The position numbers and the translations under genes were made by a program. Shown one piece after another: positions 1 to 8,341 of a DNA stretch of 64,000 bases. The first letter of the stretch is position 1. Every line of letters starts with the position of its first letter. Where the stretch lies: the NCBI GenBank assembly GCA_017464425.1, contig JAFUDX010000040.1, positions 80,454-144,453 on the forward strand. Direction: 5' to 3'. The notes under the pieces were generated by a model. That model had not been told where the DNA came from, searched no databases, and worked only from the letters and a program-made list of their open reading frames with translations. This stretch comes from Treponema sp. (GTDB taxonomy: Bacteria; Spirochaetota; Spirochaetia; Treponematales; Treponemataceae).

Positions 1-2061
1 GCCGATTTGCTTTGGTTCATCTTCTGACTGGGTAAACTGAACGGAAACAACAGGGCATTTGAGCGCGTCCCCATCAACGAGCGAAGTAAGGCAATGCTGA
101 ATCGACGCATGGATTACATTTTCAGCCGCTTTTGGATTCAAAATTTTTCCTCCGTCGATAATGACGCAGATTTTTTTTAACTGTTCGCGGAATGTGCATG
201 GGTCAAGCTCCACTTCAACTGTGCATGTTCCAAAGGCTGTATTGTAAAATGGCATTCCCGCAAACGCTTCTTGATTCCAGAGTTTTTTTCGAGCCGCAGA
301 GAGAGATTTTTTTATTGAAAACGGCGTTCCGTCAATTTTCTTGCGTTTTAAAGAGTCAATACATTTGCGCAAAAGAATCGTTTTTAAGCTCACATTTCCT
401 GCCACATCTTCTGGCAATAGCAGGGGGAAGGCTTTTTTTTGCAATTCATCGTTTATTTCGCTTTCAAAAAGAATGTTTCGCTTTTCGCTTTCGATATTTT
501 CAAGAATCAGTTTTATCCACAATTCCCGAAGCCGCGTACTGGAAGGAATGGTATGAACGATGATTTTTTTATCCTCAGTCACTGAAACCTGAAGCGACAA
601 GGGAGATTTTTCAAAATCCTGCGCCAAAAAACCGCTCCCCTCATACGCACACGCCATGCCAATTCCCCTGAGTGGTGAAGAAAATGCAAACTCAGTTTCA
701 AGACGGCCTCGCTCTGCAAGACGGGAAACAGTATATTTTCGCTTAAAATCGCTTCGGATTGCAACGGCATTGATTGCGTCGTTTGCACGCCCGAACGAAA
801 AGGTAAACGGCTTCGTTGATTTTTGAATTCCGCCCGCCTTATTCATCTGGCGCAAATCAACGGGGGAAAAGCCGGTAATTTCGGCAATTTTTTGGATCTG
901 ATTTTCGATTGCAAAAAACGAATCAGAATCAATCATAGCGCGCAATTGCGAAAAGGGCGGATTATGCGATTTGTATGCCTTCGCAGAGATTTTTACATTT
1001 TTGCAATTGTAAATTCCCGTTGCCGCAAGCGAAAGTCGGTCGAGTATGTAGCGTGCAAGCGGATTAAACGAGCCTGCATCATAATCGATGGCAATTTCCA
1101 TCGCGGTCAAGATTCCATTTTTATCCAGTGCCGTTTTGTGGGCGATTTTTACGCAAGATGGATTTTCGATAAAAGACTCTTGTTCGCTCCGCGAAAGTGA
1201 AAATTTGACGGGTTTTCCTGTTTTTATGGCAACAAGCGATGCAAGCGCGGCAAAAATTCCATTCTGAAAGAGCGAATTTGTGTATGATGCCGAAATTTTT
1301 GTGCGCGTGATAAAAATTTTGTTCTTTGGAATATCCGTAATTTCTGAAACAGTTTGCAAGGTCTGTGCCAACCACTGGCTCGGCGTAAAAATATGCAGAT
1401 TTCCGTTTTTATACTGCACAATGCAGCCTTCGACTTCTTTATGCGCCTTATACTGCACTTGATTTGACCATTTGCCTTCGACAATGAACGCCGTGTTTTC
1501 TGAATCAGCAAAAACTTCTTCGGGAGAGCCGATTTGAATCTTCCGCTTTACGATGAGTTCACGCGGTTTTTCAAAATTTTCGAGCGTGTTTTTAAGTGAA
1601 ATAATGCGCTGCTCAATCGGAGACTGATTTAAAAATCCTTTTTTGAGCGAAACTGAAAGATTATTATAGATTTTTGAGAATTTCGACTCCGTTTCTTTGA
1701 CATCAGTTTTGTCTAATTTGATTACGATGGCTGATTTTAATTCTTCGAGCGCATCTTTGTCTTCTCCTGCAAGAATTGCCACAGGTTCGCCTTTGTATGC
1801 GATTTCGCCCGTGCACAGAAGCGGAATATGAGTGCCTAAAATTTCAACTTCATTTTTTTTACCCAAATCTTTGTTCGTCAGAAGCAGCGTACCGTCAGGA
1901 ATTTTTGTTTTTGGAGCGAATTCAACGGATGTGATTTTACCGTAAGAAAAGGGGCATCTGACCAAAACGGCATGAACCATATCGGGGAATAACATGTCGG
2001 TATAGAATTCATCGGAAAAGAGAACTTTTTTTTTGTCGATTGCTTTCCGTTTAGCGCACAT
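1..2061 (-). CDS. Molybdopterin-binding subunit, xanthine dehydrogenase / aldehyde oxidase family (3' end outside window)
   Basis: The reading frame is open from an ATG at 2061 to the window edge (687 codons), so the C-terminus is missing. Residues about 25-120 look like the a/b hammerhead domain, and the rest reads like the molybdopterin-binding domain, with family-like stretches such as the GSPEEVFADSENTAFIVEG and YKAHKEVEG segments. Members hydroxylate purines or aldehydes using a Mo-pterin cofactor, usually with FAD and 2Fe-2S partners; none is visible here, but they could lie beyond the edge. The ATG overlaps the last 11 nt of the aminotransferase gene and follows a GGGGA sequence, so translation is probably coupled. 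The substrate cannot be told from the sequence. Confidence 0.72.
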   Translation of the reverse strand, partial: MCAKRKAIDKKKVLFSDEFYTDMLFPDMVHAVLVRCPFSYGKITSVEFAPKTKIPDGTLLLTNKDLGKKNEVEILGTHIPLLCTGEIAYKGEPVAILAGEDKDALEELKSAIVIKLDKTDVKETESKFSKIYNNLSVSLKKGFLNQSPIEQRIISLKNTLENFEKPRELIVKRKIQIGSPEEVFADSENTAFIVEGKWSNQVQYKAHKEVEGCIVQYKNGNLHIFTPSQWLAQTLQTVSEITDIPKNKIFITRTKISASYTNSLFQNGIFAALASLVAIKTGKPVKFSLSRSEQESFIENPSCVKIAHKTALDKNGILTAMEIAIDYDAGSFNPLARYILDRLSLAATGIYNCKNVKISAKAYKSHNPPFSQLRAMIDSDSFFAIENQIQKIAEITGFSPVDLRQMNKAGGIQKSTKPFTFSFGRANDAINAVAIRSDFKRKYTVSRLAERGRLETEFAFSSPLRGIGMACAYEGSGFLAQDFEKSPLSLQVSVTEDKKIIVHTIPSSTRLRELWIKLILENIESEKRNILFESEINDELQKKAFPLLLPEDVAGNVSLKTILLRKCIDSLKRKKIDGTPFSIKKSLSAARKKLWNQEAFAGMPFYNTAFGTCTVEVELDPCTFREQLKKICVIIDGGKILNPKAAENVIHASIQHCLTSLVDGDALKCPVVSVQFTQSEDEPKQIG

Positions 2062-3241
2062 GGTGTTTTTCCCCAACCTGCTTTACCGCATCGATTACAA
2101 TCTGAGCCTTTTCGTTCCCCATATCAGGATAGAGTGGAAGCGTGATTGTATTCGCTGTTTTTCGTTCGGCATTCGGAAAATTTTCAGGCGTAAAGTCAGG
2201 ATATTTTTCCTTCCAATAGGTGAATCGGAAGAGTGCGATAAAGTGCATTGAAATTCCGATTCCCCGCTGCTGTAACTCTGAGGCAAATGTATTTCGGTCG
2301 CAGTCGAGTTTTTCTGGATTTATCTGAATCAGATACAAATGCCATGAATTGCCCTCTCCGTCCGGCGGAAGAATAAGATAATCGCAGTCTTTAAACGCTT
2401 CGTTATACCGCTTTACGATTTCTTTTCGTTTTTCGTCAAATGATTTTGCTTTTTTGAGCTGAACACGCCCAATCGCGCTCAAAACATCGGGGAGATTCGA
2501 CTTAAAGCCTGGCGCGATTATGTCATATTCCCAGCTCGCATTTGGATTTGTGTATCTGTCCCATGCGTCGCGGCTCATGCCATGAAGACGCATTTGTGTC
2601 ATTCGTTTTGCAAGCGCATCATTATTCGTGGTAATCATGCCGCCTTCGCCTGTAGTCATTGTTTTTGTGGCATAGAACGAAAACACGCCAATATCGCCGA
2701 GCGTGCCTGCAAATCCATTTTTTGTGGGACTAGGAAACGAATGTGCCGCATCTTCAATTACATAGATTCTATTTTGCTGCGTGGAATATTTTTTTGCCAG
2801 TTCGCAAATTTTCGTCATATTGCATATATTTCCTGCGACATGGACAGGAACGATTGCACGAACCGTATGCGCGGTGTCTTTTTTTAAAATTTCTTCGATT
2901 TTATCAGGATCGATTGAGTACGAGTCTTTTTCGACATCTGCAAAATACACTTCCCCACCCAAGTGAACCGCACTTGCCGCCGTAGAAACGAATGTGTAGG
3001 GCGTGGTGATGACAGCCTTTCCCTTTGAGACCCCGCACGCTTCCATCGCAAGAATCATGCCGCTTGTGTTGGAATTGACCGCAAGCGCATGGGAACAGCC
3101 GACATACTCAGCAAATTCTGTCTCAAAATCATGCGTCACTTTTCCTGTGGTGAGCCAAAGAGAATCTATCACCTCGCAAACGGCTTTTTTTTCTTCATCA
3201 TCAAACGACGGCCGAAAAAACGGCACTTTGATTTCAGACAT
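2051..3241 (-). CDS. DegT/DnrJ/EryC1-family PLP aminotransferase
   Basis: This 396-aa protein matches the sugar aminotransferase family in length and motifs. The N-terminal FRPSFDDEEKKAV segment, the SNTSGMILAMEA segment near 57-67, the EDAAHS motif near 163-168 and the PLP-binding lysine in FYATKTMTTGEGGM (Lys193) are all visible. Family members transaminate keto-sugars bound to a nucleotide, in the cytoplasm, for surface polysaccharide, glycan or flagellin modification. It starts 8 nt after the stop of the CapD-like gene, which could make the 4-keto substrate; that pairing suggests a nucleotide-linked amino-sugar such as a bacillosamine-type product. The specific sugar is inference. Confidence 0.88.
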   Translation of the reverse strand: MSEIKVPFFRPSFDDEEKKAVCEVIDSLWLTTGKVTHDFETEFAEYVGCSHALAVNSNTSGMILAMEACGVSKGKAVITTPYTFVSTAASAVHLGGEVYFADVEKDSYSIDPDKIEEILKKDTAHTVRAIVPVHVAGNICNMTKICELAKKYSTQQNRIYVIEDAAHSFPSPTKNGFAGTLGDIGVFSFYATKTMTTGEGGMITTNNDALAKRMTQMRLHGMSRDAWDRYTNPNASWEYDIIAPGFKSNLPDVLSAIGRVQLKKAKSFDEKRKEIVKRYNEAFKDCDYLILPPDGEGNSWHLYLIQINPEKLDCDRNTFASELQQRGIGISMHFIALFRFTYWKEKYPDFTPENFPNAERKTANTITLPLYPDMGNEKAQIVIDAVKQVGEKHHVR

Positions 3242-3249
3242 ACCATCTC

Positions 3250-4752
3250 CTACAAATTCATAGAGTCATCTTTCTTCGTTATTTTGTAATATTCGTCAAG
3301 GCTCGGAACGGCTCTTCTCAGAATCGAAAGCAACTCTTCTTTGTTGCGAAATTTTTCTTCGTCACCTTTAAAATAGCAAATCGGCTCCAATTTTGAAAGA
3401 AGGGCATCCAGTTTTTCATCACCAAATTCTATGTTTTTTAAAACAAGAAGCTTTTCATACTCGGTTTTTTGGGGATTTTCTTCTTTTAGCCACAGCGGTT
3501 CATACACACGCTCGCCTTCCCGCGCTCCGATGATTTTGATTTCAATGTCTTTTTCAGGCTCCAAACCTGAGAATTTGATAATCTGCTCTGCCAAATCGAT
3601 GATTTTTAGCGGTTCGCCCATGTCCAAAAGATACGAACGACCATTTTCGCCCACGCCACCCGTTTCCAAAACAAGGGAACATGCTTCTGGAATCGTCATA
3701 AAAAAGCGTTCCATTTCTTTGTCGGTCACGGTAACAGGACCGCCCGTCTTAATCTGCTGCTGAAAGAGCGGCAGAATTGAGCCACGAGAGCCAAGCACAT
3801 TTCCAAATCGCACAAACATGAATTTTTGATTCTGACCAGCGCACTTTGCATACTGCAAGATGAGTTTTTCAGAGAGCATTTTGCTTGCACCGTACACGCT
3901 CACGGGGCTTACCGCCTTATCGGTGGAAATCAAAACAAATCGCTGAACCTGTGCCTCAAGGGCAGCATCAAGCAGATTTTTTGTTCCGAACACATTGTTT
4001 TCGATAACCGCCACAGGATTTTCTTCCATCATGGGAACATGCTTGTATGCCGCGCAATGAAAAATGATATCAGCATGCGTTTTTTTGAGAATATAGCGCA
4101 CATACTCGCGGTCCTTCATGTCGCCGATAATCGGAACAACTGTCGCTTTTTCGCCCACGCCTTCCTGCTGCAACACATGAAGTTCGCGATAAATCTGAAC
4201 GATTGAATTTTCGCCATGCCCAAAAAGATACAATCGCTCTGCTCCACCCGAAAGCAACTGCCGGGAAAGCTCAGAGCCGATTGACCCGCCAGCACCCGTA
4301 ATCAAAACGCGCTTTCCGCGCAGATATTTTAAACTTTCATGGAGTGGAATAATCACTGGAGTTCGGCCAAGAATATCAAGCGGATCGATTTCACGGGTTT
4401 GAACAAAATGCGCCTTTCCGTCAACAATCTGGCTCACGCTCGGCAAAATTCGTATATGAGCAAAGCCACATTTTTTTAGGATTTCGTATATCTCACGGAT
4501 TTTTTCGGTTGGGGCACTGGGAATCGCAATAATCGCCTCATCAAGCGGGCCACAGCGTAAAATTTTTGCGACATCGGCAATCGGTCCCAAAACGGGAATG
4601 CCGTCAATCTGCTTTCCGATTAAAGCCGTGTCATCGTCCAAAAAAGCAGCGACGGTTCCAAATACCTTTTTTCGTTTTAAATCGCTGGCAATCATCTGGC
4701 CGGCAAATCCAGCACCGATTATATACACTTGTGAATCACTTTTTTGCAGCAT
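3250..4752 (-). CDS. CapD/FlaA1-like nucleotide-sugar 4,6-dehydratase or epimerase, soluble form
   Basis: The 500-aa protein has two Rossmann units. The first (residues 8-110) begins with IIGAGFAGQM, the CoA-binding-like domain typical of the long WbpM/PglF/CapD proteins. The second starts at 147 with TGAGGSIG (152-159) and carries STDKA (276-280) and YGASK (287-291). Family members make UDP-4-keto-6-deoxy sugars. The usual N-terminal transmembrane helices of long members are absent, so this copy should be cytoplasmic. A Tyr-x-x-x-Lys is present where many long dehydratases have Met, which makes epimerase activity possible too. It starts 11 nt after the diguanylate cyclase gene and is followed by the aminotransferase. 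Confidence 0.85.
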   Translation of the reverse strand: MLQKSDSQVYIIGAGFAGQMIASDLKRKKVFGTVAAFLDDDTALIGKQIDGIPVLGPIADVAKILRCGPLDEAIIAIPSAPTEKIREIYEILKKCGFAHIRILPSVSQIVDGKAHFVQTREIDPLDILGRTPVIIPLHESLKYLRGKRVLITGAGGSIGSELSRQLLSGGAERLYLFGHGENSIVQIYRELHVLQQEGVGEKATVVPIIGDMKDREYVRYILKKTHADIIFHCAAYKHVPMMEENPVAVIENNVFGTKNLLDAALEAQVQRFVLISTDKAVSPVSVYGASKMLSEKLILQYAKCAGQNQKFMFVRFGNVLGSRGSILPLFQQQIKTGGPVTVTDKEMERFFMTIPEACSLVLETGGVGENGRSYLLDMGEPLKIIDLAEQIIKFSGLEPEKDIEIKIIGAREGERVYEPLWLKEENPQKTEYEKLLVLKNIEFGDEKLDALLSKLEPICYFKGDEEKFRNKEELLSILRRAVPSLDEYYKITKKDDSMNL

Positions 4753-4763
4753 AGTATTTTCAC

Positions 4764-6158
4764 TTACTTATTGGCAGAATCTTCTTCAAAAATCTCACAG
4801 CCGCGTTTTCCTTTTTCTTTTACAATGTACAACGCCCTGTCTGCATTTTTGAACAGTTCTTCAGAGAATCCCTCTTCAGAAAAAGCAACGCCGACACTAA
4901 TTGAAACGGGTTTGATATTATCTTTGATGTTCACGAGCTTTTCATTTACGGTAAGAATTTTTTGCTTGATGATATTTGCCGCAGAACGCGCACAGTTTGG
5001 CAAAATCGCCGCAAATTCATCGCCACCGATTCGGGCAACATAGTCATCCGTTCGGAATGTTTCAGTAAGAAGTCGCGCAAGTTCCTTTAAGGCCGTGTCT
5101 CCGCCCGCATGTCCATAATTATCGTTGATGTATTTGAAGTTGTCCATATCAATCAAAAGAAGAGCCACAGGCTGCTTTTTCTCTGATGAAGTATGGCAAA
5201 CTTGATCGAACGCGCGACGATTCAAAATACCCGTGAGGGCATCATATTCAGCCTTTTTAAGCAGAGATTTTTCGTTCTGTGCTTTAAGGTCATAGATTTC
5301 GTTATAACTTTCTGCCAGATGCTTGCATTCAAGCGCACCGATAACATTAAGACGCTCATCATTTTCGATAGCGGTTTTAAATCGCTCAAGCGGAAGAATG
5401 ATAAGGTACGCAAATGCGATGAAAAGAATCACATTGACAATCAACAAAATCAAGAACAAATAGCGGAGACGGCGAATATTTGTACCAAGATCTGTGGCAT
5501 TCATATTCAACTCGTCCTTAATTTGTTGCTCAATTGCAGAAATAGTAAGGCGGCAGTTTTCGTTAATTCGTGTTTTATAAATTAAGTAGCCTTCACCAAA
5601 CAAATTATTGACGGCGGTATTTTTGAGTTTTTCTTTGGGAACAGTATCATCGATGTTTCGGATTGGAATTTCGGCAATTTGAGCGGGAATCTCAGAGTTG
5701 TCCTTATCCATGACCTTATAGGCAAGACGAATCGCATACAATTCCATATTGATAAGGCTCTGCCCCTGCTCCATCGCGATTTTTAGTCGCTGCAAGGCCA
5801 AATCCTTTTCAGAACATACCTTTTCGAGTTCGGAAAGAGCTTTTTGCTGTCGTTTTGTGACATTGATTTCTTTGAGATAGTCGTTCACATATTCTTCTTT
5901 ATATGTTACGACAAAAAGACGCGCCTGATCAGTAAGATAATTCGCGCTTTCTTTTATGAGTTCAGAACTTTGCTCACAAATGATGAATTTATAGATTGCG
6001 TTTTCAACGGCATGGAATCGATTATTAACTGTATTCGAAATAACTAAAATAAAGCAGAATACAATCGCAGTTACAACGATGAAAAATATATTGAGAAGTT
6101 GAATGTTAATGCCAGTAAGAGAGCGTTTTTTTTGCTCAGGATTCGTATCAGTCTGCAA
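4764..6158 (-). CDS. Membrane diguanylate cyclase with periplasmic sensor region
   Basis: The 464-aa protein has transmembrane helices at about 22-42 and 233-255 flanking a roughly 190-residue, mostly helical periplasmic region of no family I recognise. A complete GGDEF domain follows, with DALTGILNRRAF (306-317) and GGDEF at 378-382. The inhibitory I-site RxxD (RTDD, 369-372) lies five residues before GGDEF, so product inhibition by c-di-GMP is expected. Its start overlaps the 3' end of the upstream DctP-type lipoprotein gene by 11 nt. That tight coupling to two binding lipoproteins suggests that they deliver a ligand signal to the periplasmic domain; this is inference. Confidence 0.92.
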   Translation of the reverse strand: MQTDTNPEQKKRSLTGINIQLLNIFFIVVTAIVFCFILVISNTVNNRFHAVENAIYKFIICEQSSELIKESANYLTDQARLFVVTYKEEYVNDYLKEINVTKRQQKALSELEKVCSEKDLALQRLKIAMEQGQSLINMELYAIRLAYKVMDKDNSEIPAQIAEIPIRNIDDTVPKEKLKNTAVNNLFGEGYLIYKTRINENCRLTISAIEQQIKDELNMNATDLGTNIRRLRYLFLILLIVNVILFIAFAYLIILPLERFKTAIENDERLNVIGALECKHLAESYNEIYDLKAQNEKSLLKKAEYDALTGILNRRAFDQVCHTSSEKKQPVALLLIDMDNFKYINDNYGHAGGDTALKELARLLTETFRTDDYVARIGGDEFAAILPNCARSAANIIKQKILTVNEKLVNIKDNIKPVSISVGVAFSEEGFSEELFKNADRALYIVKEKGKRGCEIFEEDSANK

Positions 6159-7140
6159 GGGTGATTATTTCTCCGTATAGTTGAGTATTAGTATCCACGA
6201 TGGAATTTATAAGATTCGCGCACGCTTTTTGCCATGCAGAGATGTCAGCTACTTCTGTAAACTGAACGCCTTCGCCTTCAAGAAGCTCACGGGAATTATG
6301 TTCGTTTTCTTGTGTGATTTTATTGCAAAATTCAGATGCAAGTTTACCGGCTTGCAGTAAGATTCCTTGATTTTGCTCAGACAGACTATCCCACACCTGA
6401 GAGCTGATGACAACTTCCATGATTCCCATTTGGTGTCCGTCAAGAATCATATACGGCGCAACTTTGTTGAAATGATTTGAATAATAGTTCGCGATTGGTT
6501 GCTCCGCAATATCAGCAATTCCTGTTTGCAATGCAGAATAGAGCGTAGAAAAATTGACCTGAACAGGCTCCGAGCCTAACGAGCGGGCGATTCCCGACAC
6601 AACTTCCGTGCCGGCAGTGCGCAGTTTTTTGCCAGCAAAGTCTTCTATAGAAAGAAGCGGCTTAGTCGAAAAGAAATGCCTGAATCCTTCTTCGCCAAAG
6701 AAAAGCCCCTTTACGCCCACATTGTTTTTATACGGCTCATCAAGGATTTTTTCTGCGAGCGAAGAATTTGAGAAATTCCAAAAATGATTGTGATTCGAAA
6801 AAGTAAACGGAACATCAAGAAGCTGATGATTCGGACAGCCGTACTCCACAAGTGCGGCAGGGGAAACACGCGCAAGGTGAATCTCACCATTTGGCTGCGT
6901 GAGAATCTTCAGTACAGAAACATTGTCGCCAAGAATTCCAGCAGTATGAAGCTGAATCTTGATTTTGCCGTTAGAAAGCTCGTCTACTTTTTGTACAAAG
7001 AATTCGTCCATCTGAGCAGAAATTGAGCCATCTGGATTTAATTCCGCCATAACGAGGGTAACCGTTTTATCTTTATCGTTGCAAGAGAAAACCAGCGTTA
7101 AAAAGGAGAGCAGAAAAACAGCAAAAAAATGTTTCTTCAT
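6148..7140 (-). CDS. DctP-type (TRAP family) solute-binding lipoprotein, copy 2
   Basis: The 330-aa protein starts with a lipoprotein signal peptide ending in the lipobox LVFSC (Cys20), followed by a TRAP-type binding fold: VTLVMAELNPDG, GKIKIQLHTAGILGD, GKKLRTAG and EQPIANYYSNHF. DctP proteins bind carboxylates or similar ligands and normally feed a DctQM permease. No DctQ or DctM gene occurs nearby. It is a clear paralogue of the gene just upstream (same block order, for example FGEEGFRHFFS versus YAEEGFRHYFS), so the pair arose by tandem duplication. The diguanylate cyclase start overlaps its stop. Confidence 0.88.
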   Translation of the reverse strand: MKKHFFAVFLLSFLTLVFSCNDKDKTVTLVMAELNPDGSISAQMDEFFVQKVDELSNGKIKIQLHTAGILGDNVSVLKILTQPNGEIHLARVSPAALVEYGCPNHQLLDVPFTFSNHNHFWNFSNSSLAEKILDEPYKNNVGVKGLFFGEEGFRHFFSTKPLLSIEDFAGKKLRTAGTEVVSGIARSLGSEPVQVNFSTLYSALQTGIADIAEQPIANYYSNHFNKVAPYMILDGHQMGIMEVVISSQVWDSLSEQNQGILLQAGKLASEFCNKITQENEHNSRELLEGEGVQFTEVADISAWQKACANLINSIVDTNTQLYGEIITLAD

Positions 7141-7154
7141 AAATACTCCTGCGC

Positions 7155-8165
7155 CTATTTTGCCAAATCCAAAATTTGCTGATAGAGCACGGGATCAACA
7201 ACTGCCGCGTCCTTTCGCATTTTACTGCATGCGTCTTGCCATGATGCATTATTCGTTACTTCCGTAAAGGTAACGCCCTCAGATTTTAAAGTTTTGCGAG
7301 CCTGTTCATTTAGCTCACTTACGATTTTTCTGCAATAATCAGAAGCGTATCGACCAGCTTCATGAAGGATTTTGCGCTGAGTTTGAGAAAGAGAATCCCA
7401 ACACTGCGCGTTTATCATGACAGAAACAGCACCAAGCATATGACCGTCAAGAATCATATACGGCGCGACATGATAAAATGAATTTGAGAGATAATTGGTA
7501 ATCGGCTGCTCCGCAACTTCGGTTGTACCCATTTGCAAGGACGCATATAAATCAGTGTAATTGACTTCGACGGGAATAGAACCGAATGACTGCGCCAACG
7601 CGGTAAGGACATTGCCTGACACCCGCATTTTTTTGTCTTTTAAATCGGCAACGGTGGAGATTTTATCTCGTGAAAAATAGTGGCGGAAGCCTTCTTCTGC
7701 ATAAAACAGACCCTTTATTCCCAAGCCGAGCTCATACGGTTCGTTAAGAATCAGTTCCGCGACATCAGAATTGGCGAATTTCCAAAAATGCTCATCGTCT
7801 TTAAAGGTATACGGAATGGCGATGAGGCTTGATTTTACAGTATAGCCGTTAGAATATGAAGAAAGATTTGCAGGTCCGCGAACAAGCTGAATGGAAGAAT
7901 TGGGAGACATAACGAGCTTCATGACCTGCGTTTCGTCACCTAAAATTCCTGAACAATGAAGGTCGATTTTCATTTTGCCGTCAGAAAGTTCTTCGACCTT
8001 TTCTTTAAAAGCGGTGTCCATACAGCCGACAATCGTATCTTCTGGATTGACCTCCGCCATAACAAGCGTAAGAACAGCATTTTGTTCTTGTTTGCGGCAA
8101 GAGAAGAGAGAAAGCGAAAGCACGGAGAACACTGAGAAAATAAAAAACGGCAGATTCTTTTGCAT
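7155..8165 (-). CDS. DctP-type (TRAP family) solute-binding lipoprotein, copy 1
   Basis: The 336-aa protein has a signal peptide with lipobox LFSC (Cys23) and the DctP core: LTLVMAEVNPEDT, GKMKIDLHCSGILGD, DKKMRVSG and EQPITNYLSNSF. It is first in the operon, 25 nt downstream of a consensus promoter (8195-8223), and 14 nt ahead of its paralogue. The ligand is unknown; the arginine in the DKKMRVSG block is the kind of residue that holds a carboxylate in this family. Without DctQM it may act as a sensor component rather than a transporter component. Confidence 0.88.
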   Translation of the reverse strand: MQKNLPFFIFSVFSVLSLSLFSCRKQEQNAVLTLVMAEVNPEDTIVGCMDTAFKEKVEELSDGKMKIDLHCSGILGDETQVMKLVMSPNSSIQLVRGPANLSSYSNGYTVKSSLIAIPYTFKDDEHFWKFANSDVAELILNEPYELGLGIKGLFYAEEGFRHYFSRDKISTVADLKDKKMRVSGNVLTALAQSFGSIPVEVNYTDLYASLQMGTTEVAEQPITNYLSNSFYHVAPYMILDGHMLGAVSVMINAQCWDSLSQTQRKILHEAGRYASDYCRKIVSELNEQARKTLKSEGVTFTEVTNNASWQDACSKMRKDAAVVDPVLYQQILDLAK

Positions 8166-8194
8166 TTTACTCGTTTATTAAATAACTATATACA

Positions 8195-8223
8195 ATTATA
8201 AGGCTAGTCTTTTAAAATGTCAA
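8195..8223 (-). promoter_or_regulatory. Sigma70-type promoter of the six-gene DctP-GGDEF-sugar operon
   Basis: On the minus strand TTGACA (8218-8223) and TATAAT (8195-8200) are separated by 17 nt. This is a consensus match, about 30 nt upstream of the first DctP start. No other good promoter was seen between the five following genes, whose gaps are -11 to +14 nt. Confidence 0.8.
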
Positions 8224-8262
8224 ATATTCGACAAACTTTTTGTTATATTTTTGCTGATACGC

Positions 8263-8336
8263 AATCCACAGATTGGCACAGATGACCACAGATTAAAAAA
8301 GCAAAATCCGTGAAAATCTGTGCGTATCTGTGGATT
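8263..8336. repeat. CACAGATT palindromic repeat, copy A
   Basis: The copy begins with AATCCACAGAT and ends with its reverse complement ATCTGTGGATT. Inside are CACAGAT units on one arm and ATCTGTG units on the other, spaced about 10 bp. It lies 5 nt beyond the pgk stop codon, between pgk and the DctP operon promoter, and could form a long stem in RNA. Confidence 0.85.
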
Positions 8337-8341
8337 TTAAA

